64,000 bases of DNA from Acrocarpospora corrugata (GCF_009687845.1 NZ_BLAD01000065.1:41059-105058); one strand, 5' to 3'; counted from the stretch's first letter, positions 49,595 through 59,070 are shown. Numbers and translations: made by a program. Notes: generated from the letters alone by a model not told the origin.

Positions 49595-52500
49595 TCACCG
49601 CCCTTCCAGCAGGGCGAGCATCTTGGCCGCCTCCTCGTCGGAGAGGGACTCGACCTTGGTCAGCAGCGCGCTTTCCACGAACTCGGCGAGCTGACCCACC
49701 GTCGGCTGCTCGAAGATGGTCCTGACCGGTAGCTCGATCTCGAACCGCCCGCGGATCCGGGTGCCCAGCTGAACGGCGACCAGCGAGTTCCCGCCGAGCT
49801 CGAAGAAGTCGTCGTCAATGCCCATCTTGTCGACGCCGAGTGACTGCGCCCCGAGCGTGGCCAGCATCTTCTGGACCTCCGTCTTCGGCTCGCGGTAGGG
49901 CGTGTCGATGAAGCGCTCGACGGTCTGTCCCGGATCGGCGTCCGGCAGTTCCCGTTCGAGGAGTTCGCTGTTCAGTCCCGAGATCCGGCGGATGCCGACG
50001 GCCAGTTCCTCGCGTGAGATCACCACGTGCGCGCGCGGCCAGCTGTCGAGGACGCGGTGCAGGACGTCCATGCCGAACTCCGGCATGATCGCCCAGGCGT
50101 TGGTGGTGACCCGGTCCCCGGACGGCTGGGACGCCCCCTCAGCCTGGACCGTCGCCTGGATCGCCGCGGGGTCGACTCGCCTGATCGCGTACCCCTCGAC
50201 GCGGACGAGTTCGTTGCCGTCGTCGTCGATCAGGAGCACGTCGGTGCTGATGATCTCGCCGTCGGCGGAGTCGAGGTGGCGGATGTAGGAGGAGAAGCTC
50301 GGCGGCAGCGGACGCCGGACGAGCACTCTTTCGTAGGCGAAGGGGAGGTAGCGGTTCTCGGTCTCGATGGGCAGGTACTGGGAGTTGGAGACGGCGTCGT
50401 CGAACAGCGCGGGGTGCAGGGTGTAGACGGCGCATTCGTCGTGGAACTTCGTGTTGAGGCTCAGCTGCGCGATCTCCTGGAGTTCGCCCACGCGGACGGC
50501 TCCCACGTTGTTCCAGTGCGCACCGAAACTGACGATCCCGGAGCGTTCGGCTTCGTACCCGAGGCTGACGGCGGCCGAGTCCGCGGAGTTGCCGAACTCC
50601 AGCTTGTCGCACTGTTTGCGGATGGCGTCGAGGTCGTGCACCGGCGCCGGTCCCGAGTCCACGGCCCGCACCCGGCCTTTCACGTGCTCACTCCAGCCCC
50701 CGGAGCCCGCGACCGGTTTCGTGGTGATCGTCACGTCGTATCCGTCGCCGTCCTCGCGCAGCGTGACCCGCAGCTCGCGCTGGTCGGGGATGACGATCGG
50801 GCCGAGGAAGACCACGTCGCTGATCTCGGCGTACTGCGCGCCCACCGCGCTGGTGAAGGCCTCGTGAATCACTTCCAGGCAGTAGGTCCCCGGGAGAACG
50901 GAGCGTCCCGCGATCTGGTGATCTGTCAGGACCCAGTGGGATTCCGGGCCCAGCGTGACGGAGAAGACGATGTCCTTGCTGCGGTCGTAGATTCGCCGGT
51001 CCAGCAGTGGCAGTTCGACGTCCTCATGCCGGACTCCCTTCTGCAGATCGCGGAAGAAGCTCGGCGCGGCCGCCGTGGCCTCGTGGGCCATGCCGACCCC
51101 GCCCCAGACGCCCCATCCGATCGACAGCACCGCTTCTCCCCTGGCGCTGGCCCGGCGGGCGAAGGCGTCGAGGAAGTTGTTGGCCCCGCAGTAGTCGGCC
51201 AGGCCGAAGTTGCCGAACACCGCGTCGATCGAGGAGAACAGCACGAAGAAGGCGTCGCCGCCGCCGAGCACCTTGTGCAGGGTGAGCGTGCCCGCCACCT
51301 TGGGCGCGAGCACGCGCTCGGCGTCCTCTCTGGTCTTCACCGCGAGCATGCCGCCCGCCAGGACGCCGGCCGAGTGGAAGACGCCGTCGATCGCGCCGAA
51401 ACGCTCGTCGACGATCGCCACCAGGGCGCGAAGCTGCTGTTCGTCGGCGATGTCACAGCTTTCGACCAGCACCGCGCCGCCGGCGTCCTCGATGGCGAGC
51501 AGTTTCTGGATCTGATCACGCTGACGCTCGTCGGAACTCTCGTCCCCGAGGATGGCGTTCCATTCCGAGCGCGCCGGGAACGGTGAACGACCCACCAGGA
51601 CCAGGCGTGCTCTCACCGTACGAGCCAGGTCCGCCGCGACAGCCAGCCCGATACCGCCCAGCCCACCGGTGATCAGGTAGGTGCCGTCCTCCTTGAGGAC
51701 GACGGGCTTCTCGGCGGGCTCGATGGGCGGAAGCTTCTCGTGACTCCAGACCCAGCGCTTCCTGCCACGCCAGGCCACCTGAACGTCGTCGTGGACCGCG
51801 TGAACCTCTGCGAGCAGCTGCCCGGCCAGGGTCTCGTCCGGGAGCGCCGAGGCGAGATGGATGTCAACGCTCCGGCATGCCACCCCCGACATCTCCCGGT
51901 TGATGCCGTGAACCGGCCCCAGCAGCAGCGCCTTGGCCGGGTCTATGTGCTCCTCGCCCGAGATCTGCTGCATGTCGCTGCTGACCACCGTGATCGTCAC
52001 GGGCTCCTCCGACGGCCTGCCGTCGAGCACCTGCCCGAGATACATCAACGCGAAGAAGCCCGCATCCTCAAGCCCACGGACATGGGCGTCGTCGAGCACG
52101 TTCTCGACCGGCGCGGTCGCCGTCCAGCCGTGGACCACGTCGGTGGGATAGGCGTCGACGGCGAATCGATCGAGCAGCGCGTCGTAGTCCGCGCGCATCC
52201 CGGGCCGGACCTGCACGCGGTCCTCGCCGAGCACCCCGAACTCCTGGCCGGGAACGACGGTGGTGACCTCGGCGCCGCCCCGGCGGAGCCCGTCGGCGAA
52301 CGACTCGATGACGCCATGGCCGGGGCTGAACACGAGCCAGCGCCGGTCCGCGGCGACGGCGGTCCTGCCAGGCGGCAGCGCCGACTCGCGCCAGACCGGC
52401 GCGAAGACCGACTCCTCCAGCGGAAGCACCCGCGCGTCGTCCTCCGGCCGGCCTTCGGCCCGGACCGACTCGGGATCGGGATCGACCCAGAAGGTCTGCC

Positions 52501-55102
52501 GCTCGTACGGATACTCCGGCAGCGGCACCTTGCGCCCCGACCCGGCCAGCGCCTCCCAGTTCAGGTCCACACCGGCGACCCAGAGCCGGGCAGCCGACTC
52601 GGCCAGCACCATCTCGTCGTCAAGCTCCTTGAGCGGATGACGCATCGTGGACACCGTCGGGATGCTCTGCCCGCGCAGGCACTGCCGCGCCAGCACGGTC
52701 AGGTTCTCGCCGGGACCGACCTCCACCAGAGCGAGGTTCTCGTCACCGCCGAGGGTCGCGAGCCCATCGGCGAACCGGACCGCACGGCGAAGATGCTCGG
52801 CCCAGTAGCCGGGATCGGTGGCCTCGTCATCGGTGATCCAGGTGCCGGTGACGTTCGACACGAACGGAATCGTCGGCGGAGACAGCACGACATTCGCCAC
52901 GACCTCGCGGAAGGGAGCCAGAATCGGATCCATCATCGCCGAGTGGAACGCGTGCGAGGTGTGCAGCGCCCGAGTCTGCACCCCCTGCTGGGCGAGCGTC
53001 GCGGCGAGCTCGTCGAGCTCGGGCTTCGGCCCGGCGACAGCGGTCATCTGCGGCCCGTTGACCGCCGCGATCTCAACGTCGCCGTAGAGGTACGGCCGGA
53101 CCAGAGCCTCGGGCATCGGCACGGCCAGCATGGCGCCGGACGGCATGGACTGCATGAGCCGTCCCCGTGCCGCCACCACCTCCAGCGCGTCCGCCAGCGA
53201 GAAGACCCCCGCCAGGTGAGCGGCGACGTACTCCCCGATGCTGTGCCCGATCATGGCCTCCGGCGTAACGCCCCAGGACTCCAGCAGCCGGGCCATCGCG
53301 TACTCGACGACGAACAGCGCGGGCTGCGTGATGCTGGTCCGCCCGAGATGCTCGGTCGCCCATTCTTCCTGCCCGTCCAGGGGGAACAGCACGGTACGGA
53401 GATCCATCCCCAGCTTGGGGTGCAGCAACTCCGCGCACTGATCCACGTTTTCGCGGAAGGAGGGGACACGCTCGTACAGGTCGCGCGCCATGCCTGCGTG
53501 CTGGGACCCCTGACCGGGGAACATGAACGCCACGGCGCGCCGGCGAGCGGGCGCCGAGGAAGTGATCACTCGTGCCGTGTCCGTCGAGCTCCGTGCCACG
53601 GCGGCTCTCCGATGGGAATGAGCCACCCTGCCCGTCTGCAGCGTCCAGGCGACATCTTCCATCGCGATGTCCGGCTGACCCGTCAGGTGCGTCTTCAGCC
53701 GTTCCACGCCACGGTCCGCCGCGGCCGAAGTCTTCGCCGACACCGGAAGGACGTGCCACGAGGCGACCGGCTCGCCGGTGCGGAGTTCGGCGGGCGGCTC
53801 CTCCAGCACCAGGTGAGCGTTGGTGCCGCCGATCCCGAACGAGCTGACGGCCGCGCGACGCGGTTCGTCCCCGCTCGCCCAGGGGCGGAGTTCGGTGTTC
53901 ACGAAGAACGGGCTGCTGGGGAAGTCGATGTTCGGGTTGGGCTCGTCGAAGTTGATGCTCGGCGGCAGCTGGCCGTGCTTGAAGGCCAGGCAGGCTTTGA
54001 TCAGCCCGGCCGCGCCCGCCGCCGGTCCCAGATGTCCGATATTGGACTTGACTGAGGAGATCGCGCAGTACTGGTGGTCCGCCACGCCCGCCGAGCGGTA
54101 GGCCCGGGTGAGGCTGGCGATCTCGATCGGGTCGCCGACCAGGGTTCCGGTGCCGTGGGCCTCGACGTAGCTGATGGTCCGAGGGTCCACCTCCGCGGCG
54201 GTGAGGGCCTCCAGGATCAGCTTCGTCTGCCCGTCCACGCCCGGCGCCGTGAATCCGACCTTCGCCGAGCCGTCGTTGTTGACGGCGGAGCCGCGGATCA
54301 CCGCGTAGATGTGGTCGCCGTCCGCCCTGGCGTCGGCCAGGCGTTTGAGCACGACCACACCGACTCCGGTGCCGAAGATCGTCCCGCCGGCCTTGGCGTC
54401 GAACGCCCGGCAGCGGCCGTCCTTGGCGAAGATGCTTCCTTCCATCCAGTAGTGGCCCGCGCCGTAGGGCAGCTCGACCTCCACTCCGCCGGCGAGGGCC
54501 AGGTCGCAGTCACCCAGGCGCAGGGCCTGGCAGGCGAGATGGACCGCGACCAGCGAGGTGGAACACGCGGTCTGGACGTTCACCGCAGGACCCTGCAGAC
54601 CGAGCCGGTACGCCACCGCCGGGGTCAAGTAGTCCGGATGATTGCTGACGTCGATCCCCATCATCCCCGCGGCCCGGGTGACGGCGCGATTGCGCTTGAC
54701 GTAACGCTCGCCGTAGAGGGCGTTGGCTCCGCCGCCGTACACGCCGACGACGCCGTCCTGTTCCGACAGCACGCAACCGGCGTCCTCCAGCGCGGAATGG
54801 CACGCCTCCAGGAACATGCGGCCCTGCGGATCGCGGATCTTCGCCTCCAGCGGCGTGTAGCCGAAGAAGCTCGCGTCGAAGTCCTCCATGCCCTCGATCA
54901 GCGGAGCCGACCGGATGTAGTCCGGGTCGCGCAGATCCTCCTCGGCCACGCCGCGGTCGCGCAGTTCGTCGTCCGTCATGTGGGTGATGGATTCCACCCC
55001 GTTGATCAGGTTCTGCCAGTACTCCCGCACGTCTCCCGCGCCAGGGAACCGGCCGGCGATCCCGGTGATCGCAATATGGTCGTCGCGTAGCTCACTACTC
55101 AA
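49595..55102 (-). CDS. Type I PKS, single module, KS-AT-KR-DH-ACP
   Basis: 1,835 residues. KS (about 8-435): active Cys in QTACSTSLVA near 181, EAHGTGT near 314, KSNIGHL near 355. AT (about 515-830): GHSIGEY near 617 and HAFH, the signature of malonyl-CoA specificity. KR: after a long linker, TGGLGGIG near 1147 and Tyr in DYCGANNFLDAF near 1303. DH: HQIAGRSVLP near 1393 fits HxxxGxxxxP. ACP: FFELGGNS near 1770. KR before DH is the reverse of the usual modular order. It lacks loading and TE domains, so it would extend a chain with malonate and form an alpha,beta-unsaturated or hydroxy unit. It starts at TTG with AAGGAG 6 bases upstream. The operator at 55129-55144 lies just before it. Confidence 0.9.
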   Translation of the reverse strand: MSSELRDDHIAITGIAGRFPGAGDVREYWQNLINGVESITHMTDDELRDRGVAEEDLRDPDYIRSAPLIEGMEDFDASFFGYTPLEAKIRDPQGRMFLEACHSALEDAGCVLSEQDGVVGVYGGGANALYGERYVKRNRAVTRAAGMMGIDVSNHPDYLTPAVAYRLGLQGPAVNVQTACSTSLVAVHLACQALRLGDCDLALAGGVEVELPYGAGHYWMEGSIFAKDGRCRAFDAKAGGTIFGTGVGVVVLKRLADARADGDHIYAVIRGSAVNNDGSAKVGFTAPGVDGQTKLILEALTAAEVDPRTISYVEAHGTGTLVGDPIEIASLTRAYRSAGVADHQYCAISSVKSNIGHLGPAAGAAGLIKACLAFKHGQLPPSINFDEPNPNIDFPSSPFFVNTELRPWASGDEPRRAAVSSFGIGGTNAHLVLEEPPAELRTGEPVASWHVLPVSAKTSAAADRGVERLKTHLTGQPDIAMEDVAWTLQTGRVAHSHRRAAVARSSTDTARVITSSAPARRRAVAFMFPGQGSQHAGMARDLYERVPSFRENVDQCAELLHPKLGMDLRTVLFPLDGQEEWATEHLGRTSITQPALFVVEYAMARLLESWGVTPEAMIGHSIGEYVAAHLAGVFSLADALEVVAARGRLMQSMPSGAMLAVPMPEALVRPYLYGDVEIAAVNGPQMTAVAGPKPELDELAATLAQQGVQTRALHTSHAFHSAMMDPILAPFREVVANVVLSPPTIPFVSNVTGTWITDDEATDPGYWAEHLRRAVRFADGLATLGGDENLALVEVGPGENLTVLARQCLRGQSIPTVSTMRHPLKELDDEMVLAESAARLWVAGVDLNWEALAGSGRKVPLPEYPYERQTFWVDPDPESVRAEGRPEDDARVLPLEESVFAPVWRESALPPGRTAVAADRRWLVFSPGHGVIESFADGLRRGGAEVTTVVPGQEFGVLGEDRVQVRPGMRADYDALLDRFAVDAYPTDVVHGWTATAPVENVLDDAHVRGLEDAGFFALMYLGQVLDGRPSEEPVTITVVSSDMQQISGEEHIDPAKALLLGPVHGINREMSGVACRSVDIHLASALPDETLAGQLLAEVHAVHDDVQVAWRGRKRWVWSHEKLPPIEPAEKPVVLKEDGTYLITGGLGGIGLAVAADLARTVRARLVLVGRSPFPARSEWNAILGDESSDERQRDQIQKLLAIEDAGGAVLVESCDIADEQQLRALVAIVDERFGAIDGVFHSAGVLAGGMLAVKTREDAERVLAPKVAGTLTLHKVLGGGDAFFVLFSSIDAVFGNFGLADYCGANNFLDAFARRASARGEAVLSIGWGVWGGVGMAHEATAAAPSFFRDLQKGVRHEDVELPLLDRRIYDRSKDIVFSVTLGPESHWVLTDHQIAGRSVLPGTYCLEVIHEAFTSAVGAQYAEISDVVFLGPIVIPDQRELRVTLREDGDGYDVTITTKPVAGSGGWSEHVKGRVRAVDSGPAPVHDLDAIRKQCDKLEFGNSADSAAVSLGYEAERSGIVSFGAHWNNVGAVRVGELQEIAQLSLNTKFHDECAVYTLHPALFDDAVSNSQYLPIETENRYLPFAYERVLVRRPLPPSFSSYIRHLDSADGEIISTDVLLIDDDGNELVRVEGYAIRRVDPAAIQATVQAEGASQPSGDRVTTNAWAIMPEFGMDVLHRVLDSWPRAHVVISREELAVGIRRISGLNSELLERELPDADPGQTVERFIDTPYREPKTEVQKMLATLGAQSLGVDKMGIDDDFFELGGNSLVAVQLGTRIRGRFEIELPVRTIFEQPTVGQLAEFVESALLTKVESLSDEEAAKMLALLEGR

Positions 55103-55128
55103 CTCGGTCTCCTTGCTAGGAAAGGAAG

Positions 55129-55144
55129 CGGCGAGGAATCGCCG
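55129..55144. promoter_or_regulatory. Cluster operator 3, CGGCGA-GGAA-TCGCCG
   Basis: Perfect palindrome whose core arms match the other operators but with C/G as the outermost pair. It is 26 bases before the PKS TTG start and downstream of the carbamoyltransferase stop, so it marks an internal promoter. Confidence 0.6.
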
Positions 55145-55165
55145 ACAGCTGTCTGGGGAAATCCG

Positions 55166-56095
55166 TCAATGTCGTCGGCCGAGCAGGCACCATTCCAGGA
55201 GCGCCTTGGCGCTGTGCAGCTTGTTCTCCGCCTGCTCGAACGCGATGCTCGACGGCCCGTCGAGGACCGCCGCCGTGACGTCCTCGCCGCGATGAGCCGG
55301 CAGGTCGTGCATGAACAGGGCGTCCGGGTGGCGTTCCATCAGCCTCCCGTTCACCTGGAACGGCTCGAAGAGCCGCCGCCAGTCGGGGTCAGGCTTGGAG
55401 GTGCCGGTCGTCTGCCAGCGCGTGGTGTAGACGACGTCCGCGCCCGCGGTCGTCTGCCCGAGGTCGTGGCATTGGGTGATCCGCGTGCCGCGTGGAGTCG
55501 CCTGGTCCCGGGCGAGGTCGAGGACGCTTTCGGCCACTCCGTAGCCCGCCGGGGTGGCGAGGCAGAGCTGGACGTCATGGAATCGGGCCAGGCCCAGCGC
55601 GAGAGCGGCGGCGGTGTTGTTGCCCTCGCCCACGTAGAGAATCCGGAGACCGTCGATCCGGCCGAAACGGCGGAGGAGGGTGGTCAGATCGGCGATGGCC
55701 TGGGTCGGGTGTTCGTCGGCGGTCATCGCGTTGATGACCGGCATGCTGGGCTGGGCGGCGAGTGCCCTGACCTCGTCGGGGGCGTCCGCGGTACGGACCA
55801 CCAGGGCGTCCAGCATTCGCGCGAATACCTGGGCGGTGTCCTCGATCGATTCGCCGGTGCTGAGTTGTAGGTCGGCGGGGCCGTAGGGGAGGTAGCCGGC
55901 GCCGAGGCGGAGTGCCGCGCTCGCGAAAGCCGTACGGGTCCGGGTGGAGGTTCTCCGGAAGTAGCCGCCCACCACTCTGCCGGTGAGCGGCCGATAGGCG
56001 GGGTCCCGCTCTTCGGCGAACCAGGCGCCTCTGCGGACCAGATAGTCCAGATCGCCATCGTCCAGGTCACGAATCGAAATGAGATGCCGATGCAC
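55166..56095 (-). CDS. Carbamoyltransferase of the ornithine/aspartate family, probable Dap/ureidoalanine enzyme
   Basis: 309 residues. Carbamoyl-phosphate motif STRTRTAF, then DEHPTQAIADL, GEGNNTA in the second domain, and MHDLPAHRGEDV where ornithine enzymes have HCLPA. The Cys that contacts ornithine is replaced by Asp, and no SMG loop is evident, so the substrate is probably not ornithine. The viomycin enzyme VioL of this family carbamoylates a diaminopropionate residue to ureidoalanine; the SbnA/SbnB genes nearby make that precursor plausible. I chose the GTG at 56095 because a longer frame (to 56230) would run through the operator palindrome at 56147-56162 and the stop of the next gene. 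The spacing to an upstream GGGAG is poor, so the exact start is open. Confidence 0.85.
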   Translation of the reverse strand: MHRHLISIRDLDDGDLDYLVRRGAWFAEERDPAYRPLTGRVVGGYFRRTSTRTRTAFASAALRLGAGYLPYGPADLQLSTGESIEDTAQVFARMLDALVVRTADAPDEVRALAAQPSMPVINAMTADEHPTQAIADLTTLLRRFGRIDGLRILYVGEGNNTAAALALGLARFHDVQLCLATPAGYGVAESVLDLARDQATPRGTRITQCHDLGQTTAGADVVYTTRWQTTGTSKPDPDWRRLFEPFQVNGRLMERHPDALFMHDLPAHRGEDVTAAVLDGPSSIAFEQAENKLHSAKALLEWCLLGRRH

Positions 56096-56146
56096 AAGAT
56101 AACGATGGCCGCCGCTCCCGGCCCGGACAATACATGGCGAACAGGG

Positions 56147-56162
56147 TGGCGAGAAGTAGCCA
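56147..56162. promoter_or_regulatory. Cluster operator 4, TGGCGA-GAAG-TAGCCA
   Basis: One-mismatch copy of the palindrome, 51 bases before the carbamoyltransferase start and just after the SbnB-like stop. The A in place of C breaks one arm, so it may be a weaker site. Confidence 0.55.
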
Positions 56163-56171
56163 TCTTTCTGA

Positions 56172-57203
56172 TCAGGGCGCGCCATATCGATGGACGTCGT
56201 AAAAGAAATCGGGCACCGTTCGTAATTCACCGGCGGACGCGATGTGGTCGTACACGTACTTGGCGACGGCGAGGTCGAGCACGCCCAGCCCGAATGGGGA
56301 GAAAATCACGGGCTGGTCGGACGGCGGTGTGATCTCGCCGGTGAGCACGTCATAGAGGGTGCCGGCCACGAAGTCGCGGTGACCCGCCCGCTGCTGGGCC
56401 AGGTGCGGGGACGTATTGGCTTTCATACAGTGCTCGACGTCGTCGACGACATTATACGAAGACAAGATGATCTCCGGCGACAGATCCCGCAGCGATACAT
56501 GCAGGACGATCGGGCAATGCTCGAACCAATTCGGCTCGATGACGTGCGGTTCCCCCGCGACGGTCGCGAATACGACCAGGTCCGAGGAGCGAATCAATTC
56601 TTCAGCCCGGTCGTAGACGGTGATCGCGCCGGGCTCCGTACGCTCCAGATAGCCCTGGAAACCCTTGGCGTGTTCGGCCGACAGGTCATGGACGCCGACC
56701 CGGTCGAATACGAAGCCGTTCCCGGTGAGGTAGGTGTGGATATAGCGGGCGATGAATCCGGCGCCGAAGAATCCGACCCGGGTGGGACGATCGGGCCAGG
56801 AGTCACTCAGTCGCATCGCGGCCAGGGAGGCGGACGCGGCCGTGCGCGCGGCGCTGATGATCGAGCTCTCCACGCAGGCGAAGGGATAGCCGGTCTCGAT
56901 GTCGTTCAGAATGAGTACCGCCGAGGCCCGGGGAATCCCGGCCGGCACGTTCTCCGGAAAGCTGGAGATCCACTTAATGCCGTGGACGTCGACGTCTCCC
57001 CGAATCGACGCGGGCAGCGCGATGATCCGCGCGGACGGCCGGTCGGGAAAGCGCAGGAAATAGGAGTCGGGATTCACCGTCCCGCCCTCGCCGTGCAGGA
57101 GGTAGGCCGCCTCGATCAGGCGGGTGATCTCCTTTTCCCGCCCGCTGACGGCCTGATTCACCTGGGCACCGGATATCACAGCGAAGGAGGGGATCTGACT
57201 CAT
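56172..57203 (-). CDS. SbnB-like dehydrogenase (ornithine cyclodeaminase family) for 2,3-diaminopropionate
   Basis: A 343-residue protein of the ornithine cyclodeaminase/mu-crystallin fold. The SbnB-typical block KWISSFPENVPAGIPRAS and ETGYPFACVESSIISAARTAA is present, as is a Rossmann GFFGAGFIARY. In staphyloferrin B biosynthesis SbnB oxidises the intermediate made by SbnA to give L-2,3-diaminopropionate and 2-oxoglutarate. An SbnA-like gene lies two genes away on the other strand. It contains a TTA codon (56223-56225, Leu327). It follows the ABC permease by 30 bases and precedes the carbamoyltransferase by about 76 bases. Confidence 0.88.
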   Translation of the reverse strand: MSQIPSFAVISGAQVNQAVSGREKEITRLIEAAYLLHGEGGTVNPDSYFLRFPDRPSARIIALPASIRGDVDVHGIKWISSFPENVPAGIPRASAVLILNDIETGYPFACVESSIISAARTAASASLAAMRLSDSWPDRPTRVGFFGAGFIARYIHTYLTGNGFVFDRVGVHDLSAEHAKGFQGYLERTEPGAITVYDRAEELIRSSDLVVFATVAGEPHVIEPNWFEHCPIVLHVSLRDLSPEIILSSYNVVDDVEHCMKANTSPHLAQQRAGHRDFVAGTLYDVLTGEITPPSDQPVIFSPFGLGVLDLAVAKYVYDHIASAGELRTVPDFFYDVHRYGAP

Positions 57204-57233
57204 GGTGGCGACTCCGCACAGTGGTGGAATTAC

Positions 57234-58010
57234 TTATACGTCGCGCTGGTATCGGCGCAGGGCCGCCAGTGCGCCCCACATGAGAAGCATCCCCAGCCCC
57301 ACCAGGAGGCCGAGGCGGGAGAGGACGACGCTCCAGTCCGTAACCTCGCCGAGCGTCTGGCGGCCGACCTCCACCGCCCAGTTCACCGGGTTGAACTGGG
57401 CCACCGTGGTCACCCACCCCGGCACCAGGTTGGCCGGCATGAAGGTCGTGGACAGGAAGGTCAGCGGCATCATCGTGAAATTGACCAGGCCGACCAGCGT
57501 CTCCTCTTTGCGGACCAGCAGCGCGATGACATTCGAAAAGATCGAGAGCGCGATGCCGAACGCGACCACGGCGAGGAGAAAGACCGCGATACCGATCACG
57601 CCGCCCTCATAGCGGGCGCCGAGGACGACACCCATTCCCAAGATGATGGAGGTGGGCACGAGACCGCCCACCGCCTGCCGCAACACCGGGCCGCTGATCA
57701 GGGCGCTTCGAGCCACCGGCGTGGTCAGCAGCCGATCCAGCGTGCCCCGTTCGATGTCCTGCAAGATCAGGACACCGTTCCACACACTCGCGAACAGGAC
57801 GGTCATCACGGCGATGCCGGGCATCAGGAAGTCGACGTAGTCCCCCGCCCCGAATCCGGGGATGTCGACGACCCGCTGGAACACCGCACTGAAGAGAGCG
57901 AGCCAGATGAACGGTTCGATGAGATTGGTCGCCACCAGCCATCGCTGCCGGAACAGGCTGATCAGCTGACGCTGGGTCATGTAGCCCGTATGAATCAGAG
58001 TGGCGATCAC
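57234..58010 (-). CDS. ABC-2 type exporter permease (DrrB-like)
   Basis: 258 residues with about six hydrophobic segments and the DrrB-type start HTGYMTQRQLISLFRQRW. It has RGTLDRLLTTPV in the first cytoplasmic loop. Pairs with the ATPase upstream for export of the product, likely giving self-resistance. I chose the GTG at 58010, which has AGGAG 6 bases upstream and follows the ATPase stop by 13 bases. A longer frame to 58067 would overlap the ATPase end and has no better site. Confidence 0.88.
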   Translation of the reverse strand: MIATLIHTGYMTQRQLISLFRQRWLVATNLIEPFIWLALFSAVFQRVVDIPGFGAGDYVDFLMPGIAVMTVLFASVWNGVLILQDIERGTLDRLLTTPVARSALISGPVLRQAVGGLVPTSIILGMGVVLGARYEGGVIGIAVFLLAVVAFGIALSIFSNVIALLVRKEETLVGLVNFTMMPLTFLSTTFMPANLVPGWVTTVAQFNPVNWAVEVGRQTLGEVTDWSVVLSRLGLLVGLGMLLMWGALAALRRYQRDV

Positions 58011-58023
58011 CAGGTCTCCTGCC

Positions 58024-58971
58024 TCAAGCCGAGAGCTTCTTGCCGGTGTAGTTGAAGTAGACGTCATCGAGCGAAGGCCGCTCCATGGTCACGGAGGACA
58101 CCCCTACGCCGTATCCGTCTAGTGCGGCCAGCACGGCGGGGATGGCGTTCGCGCCATTGCTGGTGCGCACGCACAGAGATCTCCCGTTGGCGGTGAATTC
58201 TCCGATCGACCGCAGACCGCCCAGAGCGCGCCCCACCTCGCCGGCGACGACCGACTCGCTCAGGTTGATGTAGAGCGAATCACCCCGCAGCCCGTCCTTC
58301 AGGCCGCTCGGTGTGCCCGTCACCACGACTTTCCCGTCGTCCACGATGGCGAGCTGACTGGCGAGTCTGTCTGCCTCTTCCAGATAGTGCGTAGTGACCA
58401 GAATGGTGATTCCGTCCTGGTGGACCAATTTGGCGAGGTCTTCCCATATCTGTGCTCGAATTTCGGTGTCCAGGCCCACCGTCGGTTCGTCCAGGAACAA
58501 TACCTCCGGCCGATGGATCAAACCCATCGCAATGTCCAGCCGGCGTTTCATGCCCCCCGAATAGGTGCGGACCAGACGTCCGGCGGCCCGAGACAGTTCC
58601 AGCTGGTCCAGCAGTTCGTCGATCCGATCGGCGAGCGCGCGCCGCCGCAGGCCGTACACCCGGCCCTGCAGGGCGAGATTCTCTTTCCCGGTCGCGTTCG
58701 GATCCGCACTGGCCTTCTGCCCCACCACACCGATCACCCGGCGCACCCGGTCCGGATGGCGGCGTACGTCGAGGCCGGCGACCTGGGCGCTGCCCTCATC
58801 CGCCCGCGAAAGCGTCGTCAGGATCTTGACTGTCGTCGATTTTCCCGCGCCGTTCGGCCCCAGCAATGCGAACAGAATTCCGGCGGGCACGGTGAACGAC
58901 AGCCCATCCAGCGCCCGAATCCCCCGCGGATAGGTCTTGACCAGGCCCCGCACCTCGATGGCGGTTTCCAT
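58024..58971 (-). CDS. ABC transporter ATP-binding protein (DrrA-like)
   Basis: 315 residues. Walker A GPNGAGKST (38-46), signature TYSGGMKRRLD, Walker B VLFLDEPT, and the DrrA-type C-terminal extension. Peripheral membrane ATPase that drives the DrrB-like permease encoded next. ATG with GAGGAG about 5 bases upstream. It is the first gene of the minus-strand operon ABC ATPase - permease - SbnB, divergent from SbnA with operator 5 between them. Export genes at the head of a biosynthetic operon are usual for self-protection. Confidence 0.93.
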   Translation of the reverse strand: METAIEVRGLVKTYPRGIRALDGLSFTVPAGILFALLGPNGAGKSTTVKILTTLSRADEGSAQVAGLDVRRHPDRVRRVIGVVGQKASADPNATGKENLALQGRVYGLRRRALADRIDELLDQLELSRAAGRLVRTYSGGMKRRLDIAMGLIHRPEVLFLDEPTVGLDTEIRAQIWEDLAKLVHQDGITILVTTHYLEEADRLASQLAIVDDGKVVVTGTPSGLKDGLRGDSLYINLSESVVAGEVGRALGGLRSIGEFTANGRSLCVRTSNGANAIPAVLAALDGYGVGVSSVTMERPSLDDVYFNYTGKKLSA

Positions 58972-59054
58972 CTTCGCTCCTCATCGGGCACTTTCAGCCG
59001 GATGCCGATCGTATTGGTCCGGCCAGTGAAATGAACAAGGTTATCCCGCGCTTC

Positions 59055-59070
59055 TGGCGAGAAGTCGCCA
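59055..59070. promoter_or_regulatory. Cluster operator 5, TGGCGA-GAAG-TCGCCA
   Basis: Perfect palindrome identical in all 16 positions to operator 1. It is 41 bases before the chosen SbnA start and 83 bases from the ABC ATPase start, in a divergent promoter region. Confidence 0.7.

Noticed and set aside
56096..56230. Longer carbamoyltransferase frame starting at 56230
   Set aside because: It would overlap the SbnB-like gene end and cross operator 4; the family's usual start matches the segment after 56095.
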